64,000 nt of DNA from Alphaproteobacteria bacterium (lineage in GTDB: Bacteria > Pseudomonadota > Alphaproteobacteria > Rhodobacterales > Rhodobacteraceae). The notes under the pieces were generated by a model. The model did no database searches. It was not told the DNA's origin and was given only the letters and a program-made list of their open reading frames with translations. A program made the position numbers and the translations under genes. The stretch spans positions 27,798 through 91,797 of the forward strand of contig JAUHWT010000021.1 of NCBI GenBank assembly GCA_030427145.1. The letters are read 5' to 3'. Shown here piece after piece: positions 17,670 to 25,616 of the stretch; the stretch's first letter is position 1; each line of letters begins with the position of its first letter.

Positions 17670-18018
17670 CACGTTGGCGCTAAATGCCATCAAAGAGCTT
17701 TTAAGGATTGCTTTCGCAAAGCTGACCCTCGCTATAGCGCATCTGGACTGTCGTAACCTGAAATTGTTTCTTTGCCCCTTTTCGTCGGCGCCCCCGCCTA
17801 ATAATCCAATATTCGCGTGGCAGGCTGGTAATATTGGCAGTTTGCGGTGTTTTTGCCTTGGTTCCCGGTTGTGTGCGCAGGTTAGACTCTACATGCGTGG
17901 TTTTCCGAAGGTTTTCGGAGAGGGATCAAGTGTTCGCACCTCCTGCGACGGCGCTTTATCAGAGAAATCCTCTTGTTAGCGCCGTGGCATTTCCGCTCTT
18001 TTTATGTCCAATAATTAA
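17670..18018. other. Intergenic region between DJ-1 gene and parS sites
   Basis: About 350 bases without a supported gene. It contains a perfect 8-base inverted repeat, CCAATATT at 17806-17813 and AATATTGG at 17830-17837, then a T-rich stretch. It could be a terminator for rightward transcription, a repC-side terminator or a replicon maintenance element. Confidence 0.4.
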
Positions 18019-18040
18019 AAAGTTCACAGCTGTGAACTTT
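18019..18040. promoter_or_regulatory. parS: parS centromere-like site 1
   Basis: A 22-base perfect palindrome centred on GTTCACAGCTGTGAAC (18022-18037). The core matches the repABC parS consensus GTTNNCNNNNGNNAAC that RepB binds. It lies about 40 bases past the repC stop, a known position for the partition and incompatibility site. Confidence 0.85.
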
Positions 18041-18054
18041 CGGTCGGATCGTGC

Positions 18055-18078
18055 AGAAGTTCACAGCTGTGAACTTCT
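18055..18078. promoter_or_regulatory. parS: parS centromere-like site 2
   Basis: A second copy of GTTCACAGCTGTGAAC (18059-18074) inside a 24-base perfect palindrome, 37 bases centre to centre from the first. Its end touches the repC stop codon at 18077-18079. Two copies suggest cooperative RepB loading. Confidence 0.85.
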
Positions 18079-19282
18079 ACGCCGCCCTCCTCCGCGCCAG
18101 CGCCTTCACCATCGGAACACAGGAAAACTCCCCATTTCCTGCCCTGATACACAGGCTTCGCAAATAAGCGCCCGGCGATTTTATCTCCTCAAACCGCTCG
18201 AGCATTGCCGCAATCACGACCGATGCCTCCCCTGCCCCCATCACGCTTTTCGCCTGCATCCAGGCATCACCGGATATTCCCATCATCGGAACACTTCTCT
18301 CAGCAGCCCTCACGAGGTCGTTCATTGACCGAATTCCGTTTTCAGCGAAGGCAGCAATTTCCCGACATGATGACAGAAGAAGTGCCATTGGAACGGATGA
18401 TCTTTCATCCGTGGTTCGGTCACTTTTTCGGGTCACAGGTTTACCTCGGGCATCCTCGAAAACCACGACCTGGTCATCGATCCGTTCAGATTCTTTTTCA
18501 GAACGGTTTATATCTGAACTCTGTATGTGCTGCTCAGAATGAACATCGCTGGTGCTCATTTCCGTTGTTTCGACAGGTGACCGGGCGGCTCTGGTTTCGC
18601 TCAGAATGACTTCCAGTTCTGAGTGAATTGCTTCCAGTTTATCGACCGTCAACTTGCGGCGCAGTGTGCGGGATACCTGGTCGATCAGATTCTCAACAGC
18701 GGCCAAATCCATCTTTTGGGTTTTGGCCTTCCGGCAGTGGTCCACGAGGGCGGTGAGATCCCGGCGCATGAGGCTGATTTGTTCGCGGAGGTATTTAATG
18801 CGCTCGCCCTCGGCCTGGGCCTGTTTCGCAGCTTTGGTGATTTCGGCACCCCGGACAACCAAAGGCGTCAGGTCGAAGCCGTAGCTGGCCTGGATGGGGC
18901 CGTAGCGGCGGCGGTAGCGTTTTCCGTTGGGGCTGTCGCGGCGGGTGATGAGGCCGCTGTCGACCAGTTTGGCGAGGTGGCGCCGCATGGTTGAACAGGG
19001 CATTCCGTTGAGTCGTCCGCAGATGGATTTGTTCGACGGGAACACGATGAGGTCGCCGGCACCTGGGTCGAGATCCCGGGTCGGATGGAAACTCAAAAGG
19101 GCCTGGAGGACGGCAAGGTCGCGATGGGACAGCCCGAAGGCGGCGCGGCCGGTGGTCAGTTCGCGAAAGACATGCCACTTGTCGACAGCCTCCAGACCGA
19201 GGTCGCCTTCGGTGGGCTTCTGATGTTCCATCAGGGCAGCCGTCACCGTTCGCCGAAACGGCGTTATGGGAATGTAGTGCAT
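18077..19282 (-). CDS. repC: Replication initiator RepC
   Basis: A 401-residue protein beginning MHYIPITPFRRTVTAALMEHQ, the typical RepC N-terminus. It has the conserved DNA-binding region VDKWHVFRELTTGRAAFGLSHRDLAVLQALLSF, then GDLIVFPSNKSICGRLNGMPCSTMRRHLAKLVDSGLI, and the C-terminal domain ending PGAYLRSLCIRAGNGEF. RepC opens the origin of repABC replicons, usually at an AT-rich stretch inside repC itself; 18480-18540 is locally AT-richer. A start 14 codons upstream is possible but does not fit the family. Expression is probably limited by the antisense RNA in the repB-repC gap. Confidence 0.95.
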   Translation of the reverse strand: MHYIPITPFRRTVTAALMEHQKPTEGDLGLEAVDKWHVFRELTTGRAAFGLSHRDLAVLQALLSFHPTRDLDPGAGDLIVFPSNKSICGRLNGMPCSTMRRHLAKLVDSGLITRRDSPNGKRYRRRYGPIQASYGFDLTPLVVRGAEITKAAKQAQAEGERIKYLREQISLMRRDLTALVDHCRKAKTQKMDLAAVENLIDQVSRTLRRKLTVDKLEAIHSELEVILSETRAARSPVETTEMSTSDVHSEQHIQSSDINRSEKESERIDDQVVVFEDARGKPVTRKSDRTTDERSSVPMALLLSSCREIAAFAENGIRSMNDLVRAAERSVPMMGISGDAWMQAKSVMGAGEASVVIAAMLERFEEIKSPGAYLRSLCIRAGNGEFSCVPMVKALARRRAA

Positions 19283-19331
19283 TTTATGTTCACGAAGACA
19301 AAAAATACCCGCCCGCAGAATCACTTCGGAC

Positions 19332-19360
19332 TTGCGGTTTGCGACTCCGGGGACTAACTT
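19332..19360 (+). promoter_or_regulatory. Putative promoter of the antisense RNA
   Basis: TTGCGG at 19332-19337 and TAACTT at 19355-19360 are separated by 17 bases on the strand opposite to repABC. The -10 overlaps one arm of an inverted repeat (CTAACTTGA 19354-19362, TCAAGTTAG 19374-19382). Confidence 0.5.
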
Positions 19361-19366
19361 GAGGGT

Positions 19367-19420
19367 GCAAGTATCAAGTTAGGGTCTCGTGGAGCGTTGT
19401 CTTTGCGGGACCTTTTCTTT
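19367..19420 (+). ncRNA. Counter-transcribed RNA of repABC (incompatibility RNA)
   Basis: The repB-repC gap (19283-19458) is where repABC replicons encode a small antisense RNA that blocks repC expression. On the plus strand a promoter-like pair is followed by about 54 bases ending in a Rho-independent terminator: GGTCTCG (19383-19389) pairs with CGGGACC (19406-19412), followed by TTTTCTTTT. The length agrees with known ctRNAs. On the other strand, the stem CCGCA/TGCGG (19313-19317 and 19333-19337) followed by a T run may be the attenuator ahead of repC. The boundaries are inferred. Confidence 0.65.
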
Positions 19421-19421
19421 T
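19382..19421 (+). terminator. Rho-independent terminator of the antisense RNA
   Basis: Seven-base stem GGTCTCG/CGGGACC containing one G-U pair, loop of 16 bases, followed directly by TTTTCTTTT. Confidence 0.7.
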
Positions 19422-19458
19422 GCCTGTTATGTGCCTCCTGTGTTTGTTCCGCTCTGCC

Positions 19459-20484
19459 TCAGTCTTCCGTGCGCCTTAACCAGCGCCCGTGAAGTTCGTT
19501 AATCAATTGTTGTGCCTCCTGGTCGACCCAGTCGGCAAAAGCGCCGCTCTCCAGGCTGATCATCAGACCTTTGGGCGATCTTTTCACCTGGCCGCCTTTT
19601 TTGCCCGCGATGGTCAGGGCGCGGCTTTTGACGCGGGCAGGGGCCGGTGCCGGCTTTTTGGGAGCCGGGGCCCCCAGGGAGTTCTCCACGGCCAGGAAGG
19701 CCTTGACGGAGATGTCCTCCTCCTCGGACGGCTCAGCGCCGCTCAGGACCGCGCTGGCGGCCTCCAGGTGGGTTTTCTCAGCGACCTCCACCATGCGGTC
19801 AGGGGAAACACCGGTGTCCGCCATCACCTTGCCCAGTGCCTCCCAGCGGGGACGGCCTATGCCGTGGGCGGCCCCGATGGCGCGGATGAGATCCTCGCCC
19901 ACGGATTCAACCACGGCGAGCGCCATCGAAATCGATGACTTGGTGACCGTCAGGACCTCCGCCACCTGGGACTGGGTCCCGAACCCGCTATCGATGAGTT
20001 CCCGCGCAAACAGGGCCTTCTCGATGAAGGAGAGATCCCGGCGCGCCATGTTCTCGGAAATCTGGGCGCGCAGGGCGCTTTTGTCATCCATGCTGGCGAC
20101 GAGCGCCTTGACCTTGGTGACCTTGTCGGAAAGCCGAATGGCTTCCAGACGTCGACGGCCATAGACCAGCAGGTAACGGTCGGGATCGGCGGGATGACGG
20201 CGGACCAGAATCGGAACGGTCTGGCCGTTGGCCTCAATCGCGTCGCGCAGATCAATTACATCATCGGGATCCAGCCGGTCCGTCAGGCGGTCATCGACAA
20301 TCGCGCCTGGATCCAACTCCCAGACATGGTGGCCGTCCACGGCATCACGGGCCGAGCGCAGGGCGCGGTTGCTCGACATCATGGAGGACGTCGTGGCCGG
20401 GGAGGGCGGACTGGTCCCCGCCGGTTTGCCCGATGCGGCAAGGTTGTCGAGCATCGACATGCGTTTGCGTTTGCTGGTGGTCAT
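19459..20484 (-). CDS. repB: Plasmid partition protein RepB (ParB family)
   Basis: A 341-residue protein. The N-terminus MTTSKRKRMSMLDNL resembles the RepA-interacting region of RepB. The ParB nuclease-like domain is seen in LRDAIEANGQTVPILVRRHP and YLLVYGRRRLEA, with ISENMARRDLSFIEKALFARE after it. The HTH is SQVAEVLTVTKSSISMALAVVE. RepB binds parS, here the two palindromes past repC, and segregates the replicon together with RepA. The start overlaps the repA stop by four bases, so the two are co-translated. Confidence 0.95.
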   Translation of the reverse strand: MTTSKRKRMSMLDNLAASGKPAGTSPPSPATTSSMMSSNRALRSARDAVDGHHVWELDPGAIVDDRLTDRLDPDDVIDLRDAIEANGQTVPILVRRHPADPDRYLLVYGRRRLEAIRLSDKVTKVKALVASMDDKSALRAQISENMARRDLSFIEKALFARELIDSGFGTQSQVAEVLTVTKSSISMALAVVESVGEDLIRAIGAAHGIGRPRWEALGKVMADTGVSPDRMVEVAEKTHLEAASAVLSGAEPSEEEDISVKAFLAVENSLGAPAPKKPAPAPARVKSRALTIAGKKGGQVKRSPKGLMISLESGAFADWVDQEAQQLINELHGRWLRRTED

Positions 20485-21671
20485 GTGCGCCCCCAGGTTT
20501 TCTGAATCAGCTGTCCAATTTCGTCGTTCACCGCGTTCAGGCTCTCAATGGCCCGGTCATAGGTGGACCGGGTGAAGGCGCTGCGTTCGACCTCGTACAG
20601 GGTCTGTTTGGTCAGGCCCGCATCGGAAATTGCGGTTGATTTCAGCATCTGGGCGTTCAGCACCTTTTCGCCGTACATGGTGCGCAAAAACGCCACGATC
20701 CGGTTCTGGGGGGCGTCGGCCGGTTCATACCGGGTGAGCAGATAGCGCATCCAGTCATGGGACATGTCGGCACCGCTCTCGGCGATCACGTCCATCAGAT
20801 CGGCGGTCATGCGGAGAAACTGGCTCATTGACATGACGTCAAGCATTTCCGGGTGGATGGTCACCAGCACGCCGGTGGCGGCCGACAGGGCCGACATGGT
20901 GAGAAACCCGAGTTGCGGGGGGCAGTCCACCACGACCACATCATAGTCATCATCAACCTGGGAGAGAGCCTCCTTGACCCGGAAAAAGAACAGCCCCGCA
21001 TTGCCCTGGGCGAGGGCGCGGGGGGTAACATGCTCAAATTCCATCAGTTCCAGGTTGCCTGGCACCAGATCGAGGTTGGGAATGTAGGTTTTTCGGATCA
21101 CCGATTTAATCGGAGCGGGATCATCGTAGCGAATCGCGTCGTAAAGCGTTCCGCCGCCGTCGCGCAGGTCGAATTCCGGCTGAACCCCGTGAAGGGCGGT
21201 CAGCGATGCCTGGGGATCGAGGTCGATGGCGAGGACCCGGTAGCCCTTCAGCGCCAACCTCTGGGCCAGATGCGCGGAGGTGGTCGTCTTGCCCGAGCCG
21301 CCCTTGAAGTTCATCACGCCGATGACCTGCATGTGGTCGCCGTCGCGCCGACCGGGGAGGTAATCCCCCGGATTCCGGGCCGTCTTTTCGAGCAGGACCC
21401 GTAATTCCTGAATGTTTTCAGCGGAGTAATGCCGTCGATTGCCCGGCGTCAGCTCAGGCGAGGGGCCTTTGCCATCCAGGTGAAGTTTTCGCAGGTAGGA
21501 GTCGTTGACGCCAAGTAGGGTCGCCGCCTCACCGGAGGTGAATTTCCGCATGTTCTTTTCCGCATCCGGCGGAAACATGCTTTCACGCTGCGAATGAAGC
21601 TGGGACGCCAGCCACTCGGAGTGTTGACGAATGACCGCATTGAGGTCTTCATGCGCAAAAGTCTTGTTCAT
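20481..21671 (-). CDS. repA: Plasmid partition ATPase RepA (ParA family)
   Basis: A 396-residue protein. Residues about 42-85 form a MerR-like HTH (FTSGEAATLLGVNDSYLRKLHLDGKG). The deviant Walker A KGGSGKTT is at 123-130, followed by LAIDLDPQASLTALHG and VVVDCPPQLGFLTMSAL. RepA hydrolyses ATP to move parS-RepB complexes and represses the repABC promoter through its HTH. The ATG at 21671 is preceded by GAGAG. It is the first gene of the operon; the promoter should lie in 21672-21860. Confidence 0.95.
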   Translation of the reverse strand: MNKTFAHEDLNAVIRQHSEWLASQLHSQRESMFPPDAEKNMRKFTSGEAATLLGVNDSYLRKLHLDGKGPSPELTPGNRRHYSAENIQELRVLLEKTARNPGDYLPGRRDGDHMQVIGVMNFKGGSGKTTTSAHLAQRLALKGYRVLAIDLDPQASLTALHGVQPEFDLRDGGGTLYDAIRYDDPAPIKSVIRKTYIPNLDLVPGNLELMEFEHVTPRALAQGNAGLFFFRVKEALSQVDDDYDVVVVDCPPQLGFLTMSALSAATGVLVTIHPEMLDVMSMSQFLRMTADLMDVIAESGADMSHDWMRYLLTRYEPADAPQNRIVAFLRTMYGEKVLNAQMLKSTAISDAGLTKQTLYEVERSAFTRSTYDRAIESLNAVNDEIGQLIQKTWGRT

Positions 21672-22248
21672 CTGCTCTCTCGCCCCGTGACGTGTTCACG
21701 GAAAATGACGTTTATCGCCACTGTTTCGTGACTATTGCCGAATGATCGGGATTCGCGCAAGGCTTTTTCCAGATTTGGTGGACCAGGGTTTTGTTGGCAC
21801 TACGGTAGTTTGGGTGTGATTGTTCATCCAAACCACCGTCCAACGCCCGGATTCCGGGCCTGATGGCGATGGTCGCCATCACCCTCCGCGCGACTTTGGG
21901 GCAGGGGAGGGGACTACACATCAACAGGCGGATCCCTTCAAGGATATACCCGCATCCGGGGCGTCGGGCAGGGATTTCCGGCAGGGCGGGGTGGCAGAAC
22001 GGGCCAGGGGTCTGGCAGGCCGGGCCAATACCGGGAGCCTGTCGCCCGAATAGTGTCAGGTCATCGACCAGGGGGGGGCAGGCCTCTCCACCAACCGGGA
22101 GGTATGGCGGTGACTGGCACATCAGAAACACTTCGCGTCCCGCTTGAGCGGTTCGCTGTTTCGGGCGGCGCGGTGCCTTTCCGGTGCGGTCGATGGACGG
22201 GCGCGGAGTGCGTTGCGTCAAATCCAACTACCGGAATGGAGATCTGAC
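21672..22248. other. Upstream region of repA and of the isochorismatase-like gene
   Basis: About 575 bases between divergent genes. It contains an 11-of-12 inverted repeat, ACGGTAGTTTGG at 21802-21813 and CCAAACCACCGT at 21828-21839, about 130 bases upstream of repA, a plausible RepA/RepB operator. A 171-residue reverse frame crosses this stretch but has no domain or ribosome binding site and is not called. Confidence 0.45.
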
Positions 22249-23115
22249 ATGGACCATGAGACTGAGCATAAACGCGGGGCAGTCTGCGGCTGTGGCTGCG
22301 GCGCAACCCCTGAGCGGGTGGATAGGGCGCGGCGGCGTCTGATTGCCGGCGCGACGGCCGCTGGGGCCGCGGCGGCTGTTGGCGGGCCGTCCGCTGCCGC
22401 GACGCCGGAGGCGCGGGCGCTTTACGCGGATCCCGAGGAGCCGGGTCTGCCGCAGATGGACATGGAAATCGTGCCGGGTCGCACAGCGCTTGTGGTTGTT
22501 GATCCGCAGGTGGACTTTCTCGACGAGAACGGAGTGGCCTGGGGTGTGGTCGGCGAGAGCGTGAGTGAACAGGGCGTTGTCGACAACCTGGAGAAATTGT
22601 TCGTCGCCGCGAAGTCAGCCGGGATGCCGGTCGTGGTGTCGCCGCATTACTACTACCCGCAGGACCACCGGTGGCAGTTTGAGGGCACGCTTGAACGCGT
22701 GATGCACGGCATTCACATGTTTGACCGCAAGGATCCCCTGGATCTCGAAGGGTTTGAGGGATCGGGTGCGGACTGGATGCCGCAGTACAAAAAATACATC
22801 GAGGATGGTGAGACCATTGTTTGCTCGCCCCACAAGGTCTACGGACCGGAGCAGAACGATCTCGTTCTCCAGCTGCGCAAGATCGGCATGGACAAGGTGA
22901 TCCTTGCGGGCATGTCGGCCAATCTCTGCGTGGAGAGCCACATGCGGGAACTGTTGGAGACCGGTTTTGAGGTTGCGGTTATTCGTGATGCTACCGCCGG
23001 TGCCAAGGTGCCCGAAGGTGATGGCTATCTCGCCGCGCTGATCAACTTCCGCATGATCGCCAATGCCGTCTGGTGGACCGACGATGCCGTGAAACGCATC
23101 GGAAGCGCCGTGTAA
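22249..23115 (+). CDS. Isochorismatase-family cysteine hydrolase with Tat-like N-terminus
   Basis: A 288-residue protein. The hydrolase domain has the expected triad: D in VVVDPQVDF, K in SPHKVYGPEQND and C227 in GMSANLCVESHMREL, with ATAGAKVPEGDGY near the end. Ahead of it are about 60 extra residues with a cysteine-rich CGCGCGATPE and an RRR-LIAGATAAGAAAAVGG segment resembling a twin-arginine signal. Family members hydrolyse isochorismate, nicotinamide or other amides; the substrate is unknown. The start at 22249 follows GGAGA at 22238-22242. A periplasmic location would be unusual for this family. Confidence 0.85.
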   Translation: MDHETEHKRGAVCGCGCGATPERVDRARRRLIAGATAAGAAAAVGGPSAAATPEARALYADPEEPGLPQMDMEIVPGRTALVVVDPQVDFLDENGVAWGVVGESVSEQGVVDNLEKLFVAAKSAGMPVVVSPHYYYPQDHRWQFEGTLERVMHGIHMFDRKDPLDLEGFEGSGADWMPQYKKYIEDGETIVCSPHKVYGPEQNDLVLQLRKIGMDKVILAGMSANLCVESHMRELLETGFEVAVIRDATAGAKVPEGDGYLAALINFRMIANAVWWTDDAVKRIGSAV

Positions 23116-23163
23116 CCGCAGACCGCACCGTTTTTCCAAATCTCCCCAAAAAAGGTATCTGAC

Positions 23164-23643
23164 ATGAAACCCTCCGTTTTTGCATCGGCGCTTTGCGTCT
23201 CCCTCGCCGTGTCGACCGGCGTCTTCGCCGCTGATGAGTACAACGTGACAAACGGCCTGACCCTGACCGGCAATCCGCTTGGCATGCATGGCGTCGATCC
23301 CGTGTCGATGTTCGATGGCGATGCGCCGCAAACCGGTGACGCGGTTCATGTCACCACCCACGACGGTGTCGATTACTACTTCGCCAGTGAGGAGGCGCAG
23401 CAGACATTCGAGGCCGATCCGGCGGCGTACCTGCCGCAGTTTGGCGGCTTCTGCGCCTTTGGCGTCTTTGTCGGCAAGAAGCTTGACGGGGATGTCCGCT
23501 ATGCCGACATCGTGGATGGCAAGCTATACCTCTTCGTCAATGCCGCGATCTTCGAGAAGTACCTCGAGAACAGCGAAGAAGTGATCCAGGTGGCGCATGA
23601 AACATGGCCTGGCATTTCCGCGACCCCGATTGGTGATCTTTGA
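23164..23643 (+). CDS. Secreted YHS-domain protein
   Basis: A 159-residue protein with a clear Sec signal peptide (MKPSVFASALCVSLAVSTGVFAA). The YHS-like pattern follows: LGMHGVDPVSMFD, DGVDYYFASEEAQQTFEADPAAYLPQFGGFCAFGV. YHS domains are small modules often linked to metal or copper handling and oxidoreductases; the exact role is not known. It lies 48 bases after the isochorismatase-like gene and is preceded by AAAAAAGG, so the two may be co-transcribed. Confidence 0.82.
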   Translation: MKPSVFASALCVSLAVSTGVFAADEYNVTNGLTLTGNPLGMHGVDPVSMFDGDAPQTGDAVHVTTHDGVDYYFASEEAQQTFEADPAAYLPQFGGFCAFGVFVGKKLDGDVRYADIVDGKLYLFVNAAIFEKYLENSEEVIQVAHETWPGISATPIGDL

Positions 23644-23734
23644 GCCCGGGACCCGCAGTGACTTTTCCTGCGTCCGGAGGCAATACCGGGCGCATTTTTT
23701 CCGCTCCCTGAAACTGGAGAGAAGGTCCACTGAG

Positions 23735-24391
23735 ATGACACGTATTCTGAGAGTAGATGCCAGCGCGCGGGGTGAGCGATCGCTGTCCCGCCAGCTTGGA
23801 AACCGGTTTGTTGATGAATGGCTGGCGCGCGAGCCCGGCATTGAGGTTGTTGCGCGGGACGTCGGGCGAAACCCGCCGCCGTTTATTTCCGAGGCATGGA
23901 TCGCGGCGGTCTTCAGCGCCGGGATGACCGCGGAGCAGCGGGATCTGACAAAGGTTTCAGACGAACTGATCGCGGAGGTGGTGGCGGCCGATGTCATCGT
24001 GATCACGACACCAATGTACAATTACGGGATGCCCGCGGCGCTGAAGGCCTGGTTCGATCAGGTTGTGCGGGTCAACAGGACGTTTACCTTTGATCTCGCC
24101 CGGGGTGACCGGCCACTGGAGCCGGTTCTGTCCGGCAAGCTGGTGGTCGTGCTGACCTCATGCGGCGAGTTTGGTTTCGAAGAGGGTGGACTCAATGAGG
24201 GTGGTGACAACCTGGTGCCGCATCTGAGGTTCGCGTCGCGCTACCTTGGGATGTCGGAGTTTTACCATGTTGGCATCGAGTATCAGGAGTTTGGCGACCA
24301 TCGGCATGAGGCGTCGAAGCAGGCGGCTTCGCTGGCGGCTGGTGAACTGGCGGCCCGGCTGGCAGGGCCGATGGCAAGTCAGGTGGCGTGA
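23735..24391 (+). CDS. azoR: FMN-dependent NADH-azoreductase
   Basis: A 218-residue flavodoxin-fold enzyme. The start MTRILRVDASARGERSLSRQL contains the FMN phosphate loop and follows GGAGAG at 23716-23721. The second FMN site is TTPMYNYGMPAALKAWFDQV and the third is the TSCGEFG loop. AzoR enzymes reduce quinones and azo dyes with two electrons and protect against thiol-specific stress. It is 91 bases past the YHS gene and upstream of a quinone oxidoreductase, consistent with a small electrophile-defence set. Confidence 0.92.
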   Translation: MTRILRVDASARGERSLSRQLGNRFVDEWLAREPGIEVVARDVGRNPPPFISEAWIAAVFSAGMTAEQRDLTKVSDELIAEVVAADVIVITTPMYNYGMPAALKAWFDQVVRVNRTFTFDLARGDRPLEPVLSGKLVVVLTSCGEFGFEEGGLNEGGDNLVPHLRFASRYLGMSEFYHVGIEYQEFGDHRHEASKQAASLAAGELAARLAGPMASQVA

Positions 24392-24503
24392 CGTGTCGGC
24401 AGGCCGGGAGAGCCGTCAGACCTGCGCCTGAAACCGAATTATATCCGAAACCCGAAAACTGAACTCAAAAATCGGCTGAATATTTGCGAAATCACATGTG
24501 TTA

Positions 24504-24539
24504 GGTCGATCCCAACGCAATGGATCGAAAGGATCGACC
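24504..24539 (+). promoter_or_regulatory. Inverted repeat at the start of the quinone oxidoreductase gene
   Basis: GGTCGATCC at 24504-24512 and GGATCGACC at 24531-24539 are perfect complements, and the right arm ends one base before the ATG at 24541. It could be an operator or an mRNA stem that hides the ribosome binding site (AAAGGA at 24528-24533). Confidence 0.5.
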
Positions 24540-24540
24540 G

Positions 24541-25527
24541 ATGAAAGCCATGGCTCTTGCTGAATATGGACCCAAAGCACCGTTCTCGCAGGTGGACCTG
24601 CCCCGCCCGTCCCCGGATGCGGGGCAGGTGATCGTTCGCGTTCAGGCGACGAGCGTCAACACCATCGACACGATGATCCGCGGCATGGGGACCGATTTGG
24701 CCTTTTCGCCCGCGACGCCCGCCGTACTGGGGATGGATTTCGCCGGCACGGTTGAGGAGGTTGGTGAGGGTGTGACCGAATTCGCGGTTGGCGATGAGGT
24801 CTATGGCTGCGCCGGTGGTCTGGCGGATCTTCAGGGCGCGCTTGCGGAATACATGCCTGCGGATGTCAGGCTGATCGCGCGCAAGCCGAAGTCGCTGTCC
24901 ATGCGTGAGGCGGCGGCCATCCCGCTGGTCGGTATTACGGCTTATGAAGGGCTCCAGCGTGCCGGTGTGAAAAAGGGGCAGAAGGTGCTTGTCCATGGCG
25001 GGTCCGGCGGTGTGGGCCATATCGGCGTGCAGCTGGCCCGTGCCTTCGGCGCGGAAGTTTTTGCCACCGACACCGGAGAGCAGCGTCTGTCGGTGGTGCG
25101 TGACCTCGGTGCCGAGCCGATCGATTTTAAGGCCGATACCGTTGAGGAGTATGTGGCGAAACACACGGATGGCGCCGGTTTCGATGCGGTGCTGGACACT
25201 GTGGGTGCCGGCAACCTGACAAACTCTTTTAATGCGGTTGCCCTGAACGGCCATGTGGCCACCACCCTGGCACTGGCCGAGCTTGACCTGTCACCGGCTC
25301 ACCTCAAAGGCGCGTCGCTGCATGTGGTGTTCATGCTGATACCGATGCTGCACGACACGGGCCGTGCGGAACATGGCGCGATCCTGGCGGAACTTGCCGG
25401 GCTCGCTGAAAGCGGCGCATTGAAGCCGGTGGTCGATGAAGCCCGTTTTGAGCTCGCCGAAGTCGGTGCGGCCTACGATCACCTTACCGGCGGCAAGGCC
25501 ATCGGCAAGGTCGTGATCGACGTATAG
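24541..25527 (+). CDS. Zinc-type alcohol dehydrogenase-like quinone oxidoreductase (MDR superfamily)
   Basis: A 328-residue medium-chain dehydrogenase/reductase. It starts MKAMALAEYGPKAPF and has the N-terminal GroES-like fold (VLGMDFAGTVEEVGEGVTEFAVGDEVYG) and the NADPH-binding Rossmann motif VHGGSGGVGHIGVQLARAFGAEVFATD. Zinc-site cysteines and histidines are not evident, so it belongs to the zinc-independent quinone reductase branch. It probably reduces quinones or enones with NADPH. A seven-codon upstream extension is rejected. Confidence 0.9.
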   Translation: MKAMALAEYGPKAPFSQVDLPRPSPDAGQVIVRVQATSVNTIDTMIRGMGTDLAFSPATPAVLGMDFAGTVEEVGEGVTEFAVGDEVYGCAGGLADLQGALAEYMPADVRLIARKPKSLSMREAAAIPLVGITAYEGLQRAGVKKGQKVLVHGGSGGVGHIGVQLARAFGAEVFATDTGEQRLSVVRDLGAEPIDFKADTVEEYVAKHTDGAGFDAVLDTVGAGNLTNSFNAVALNGHVATTLALAELDLSPAHLKGASLHVVFMLIPMLHDTGRAEHGAILAELAGLAESGALKPVVDEARFELAEVGAAYDHLTGGKAIGKVVIDV

Positions 25528-25535
25528 GAGGGCAG

Positions 25536-25565
25536 GCGGGGTCCACATTTTGGTGTGGGCCCCGC
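25536..25565. terminator. Bidirectional terminator hairpin between convergent genes
   Basis: GCGGGGTCCACA at 25536-25547 pairs with TGTGGGCCCCGC at 25554-25565 over 12 positions with one G-U. It lies between the convergent oxidoreductase and AraC genes. No long T tract is present on either strand. Confidence 0.55.
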
Positions 25566-25616
25566 GCCCGTTAACCTGGTGACCGGCCGTCCCGGCCGGT
25601 CGACGGGGCCCGCGTC

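Noticed and set aside
17653..17979. 108-codon forward frame between the DJ-1 gene and parS
   Set aside because: Begins inside the terminator hairpin, has no motif and no Shine-Dalgarno.
21712..22227. 171-codon reverse frame upstream of repA
   Set aside because: No ribosome binding site, no domain, and unusual composition; it covers the expected repA promoter.
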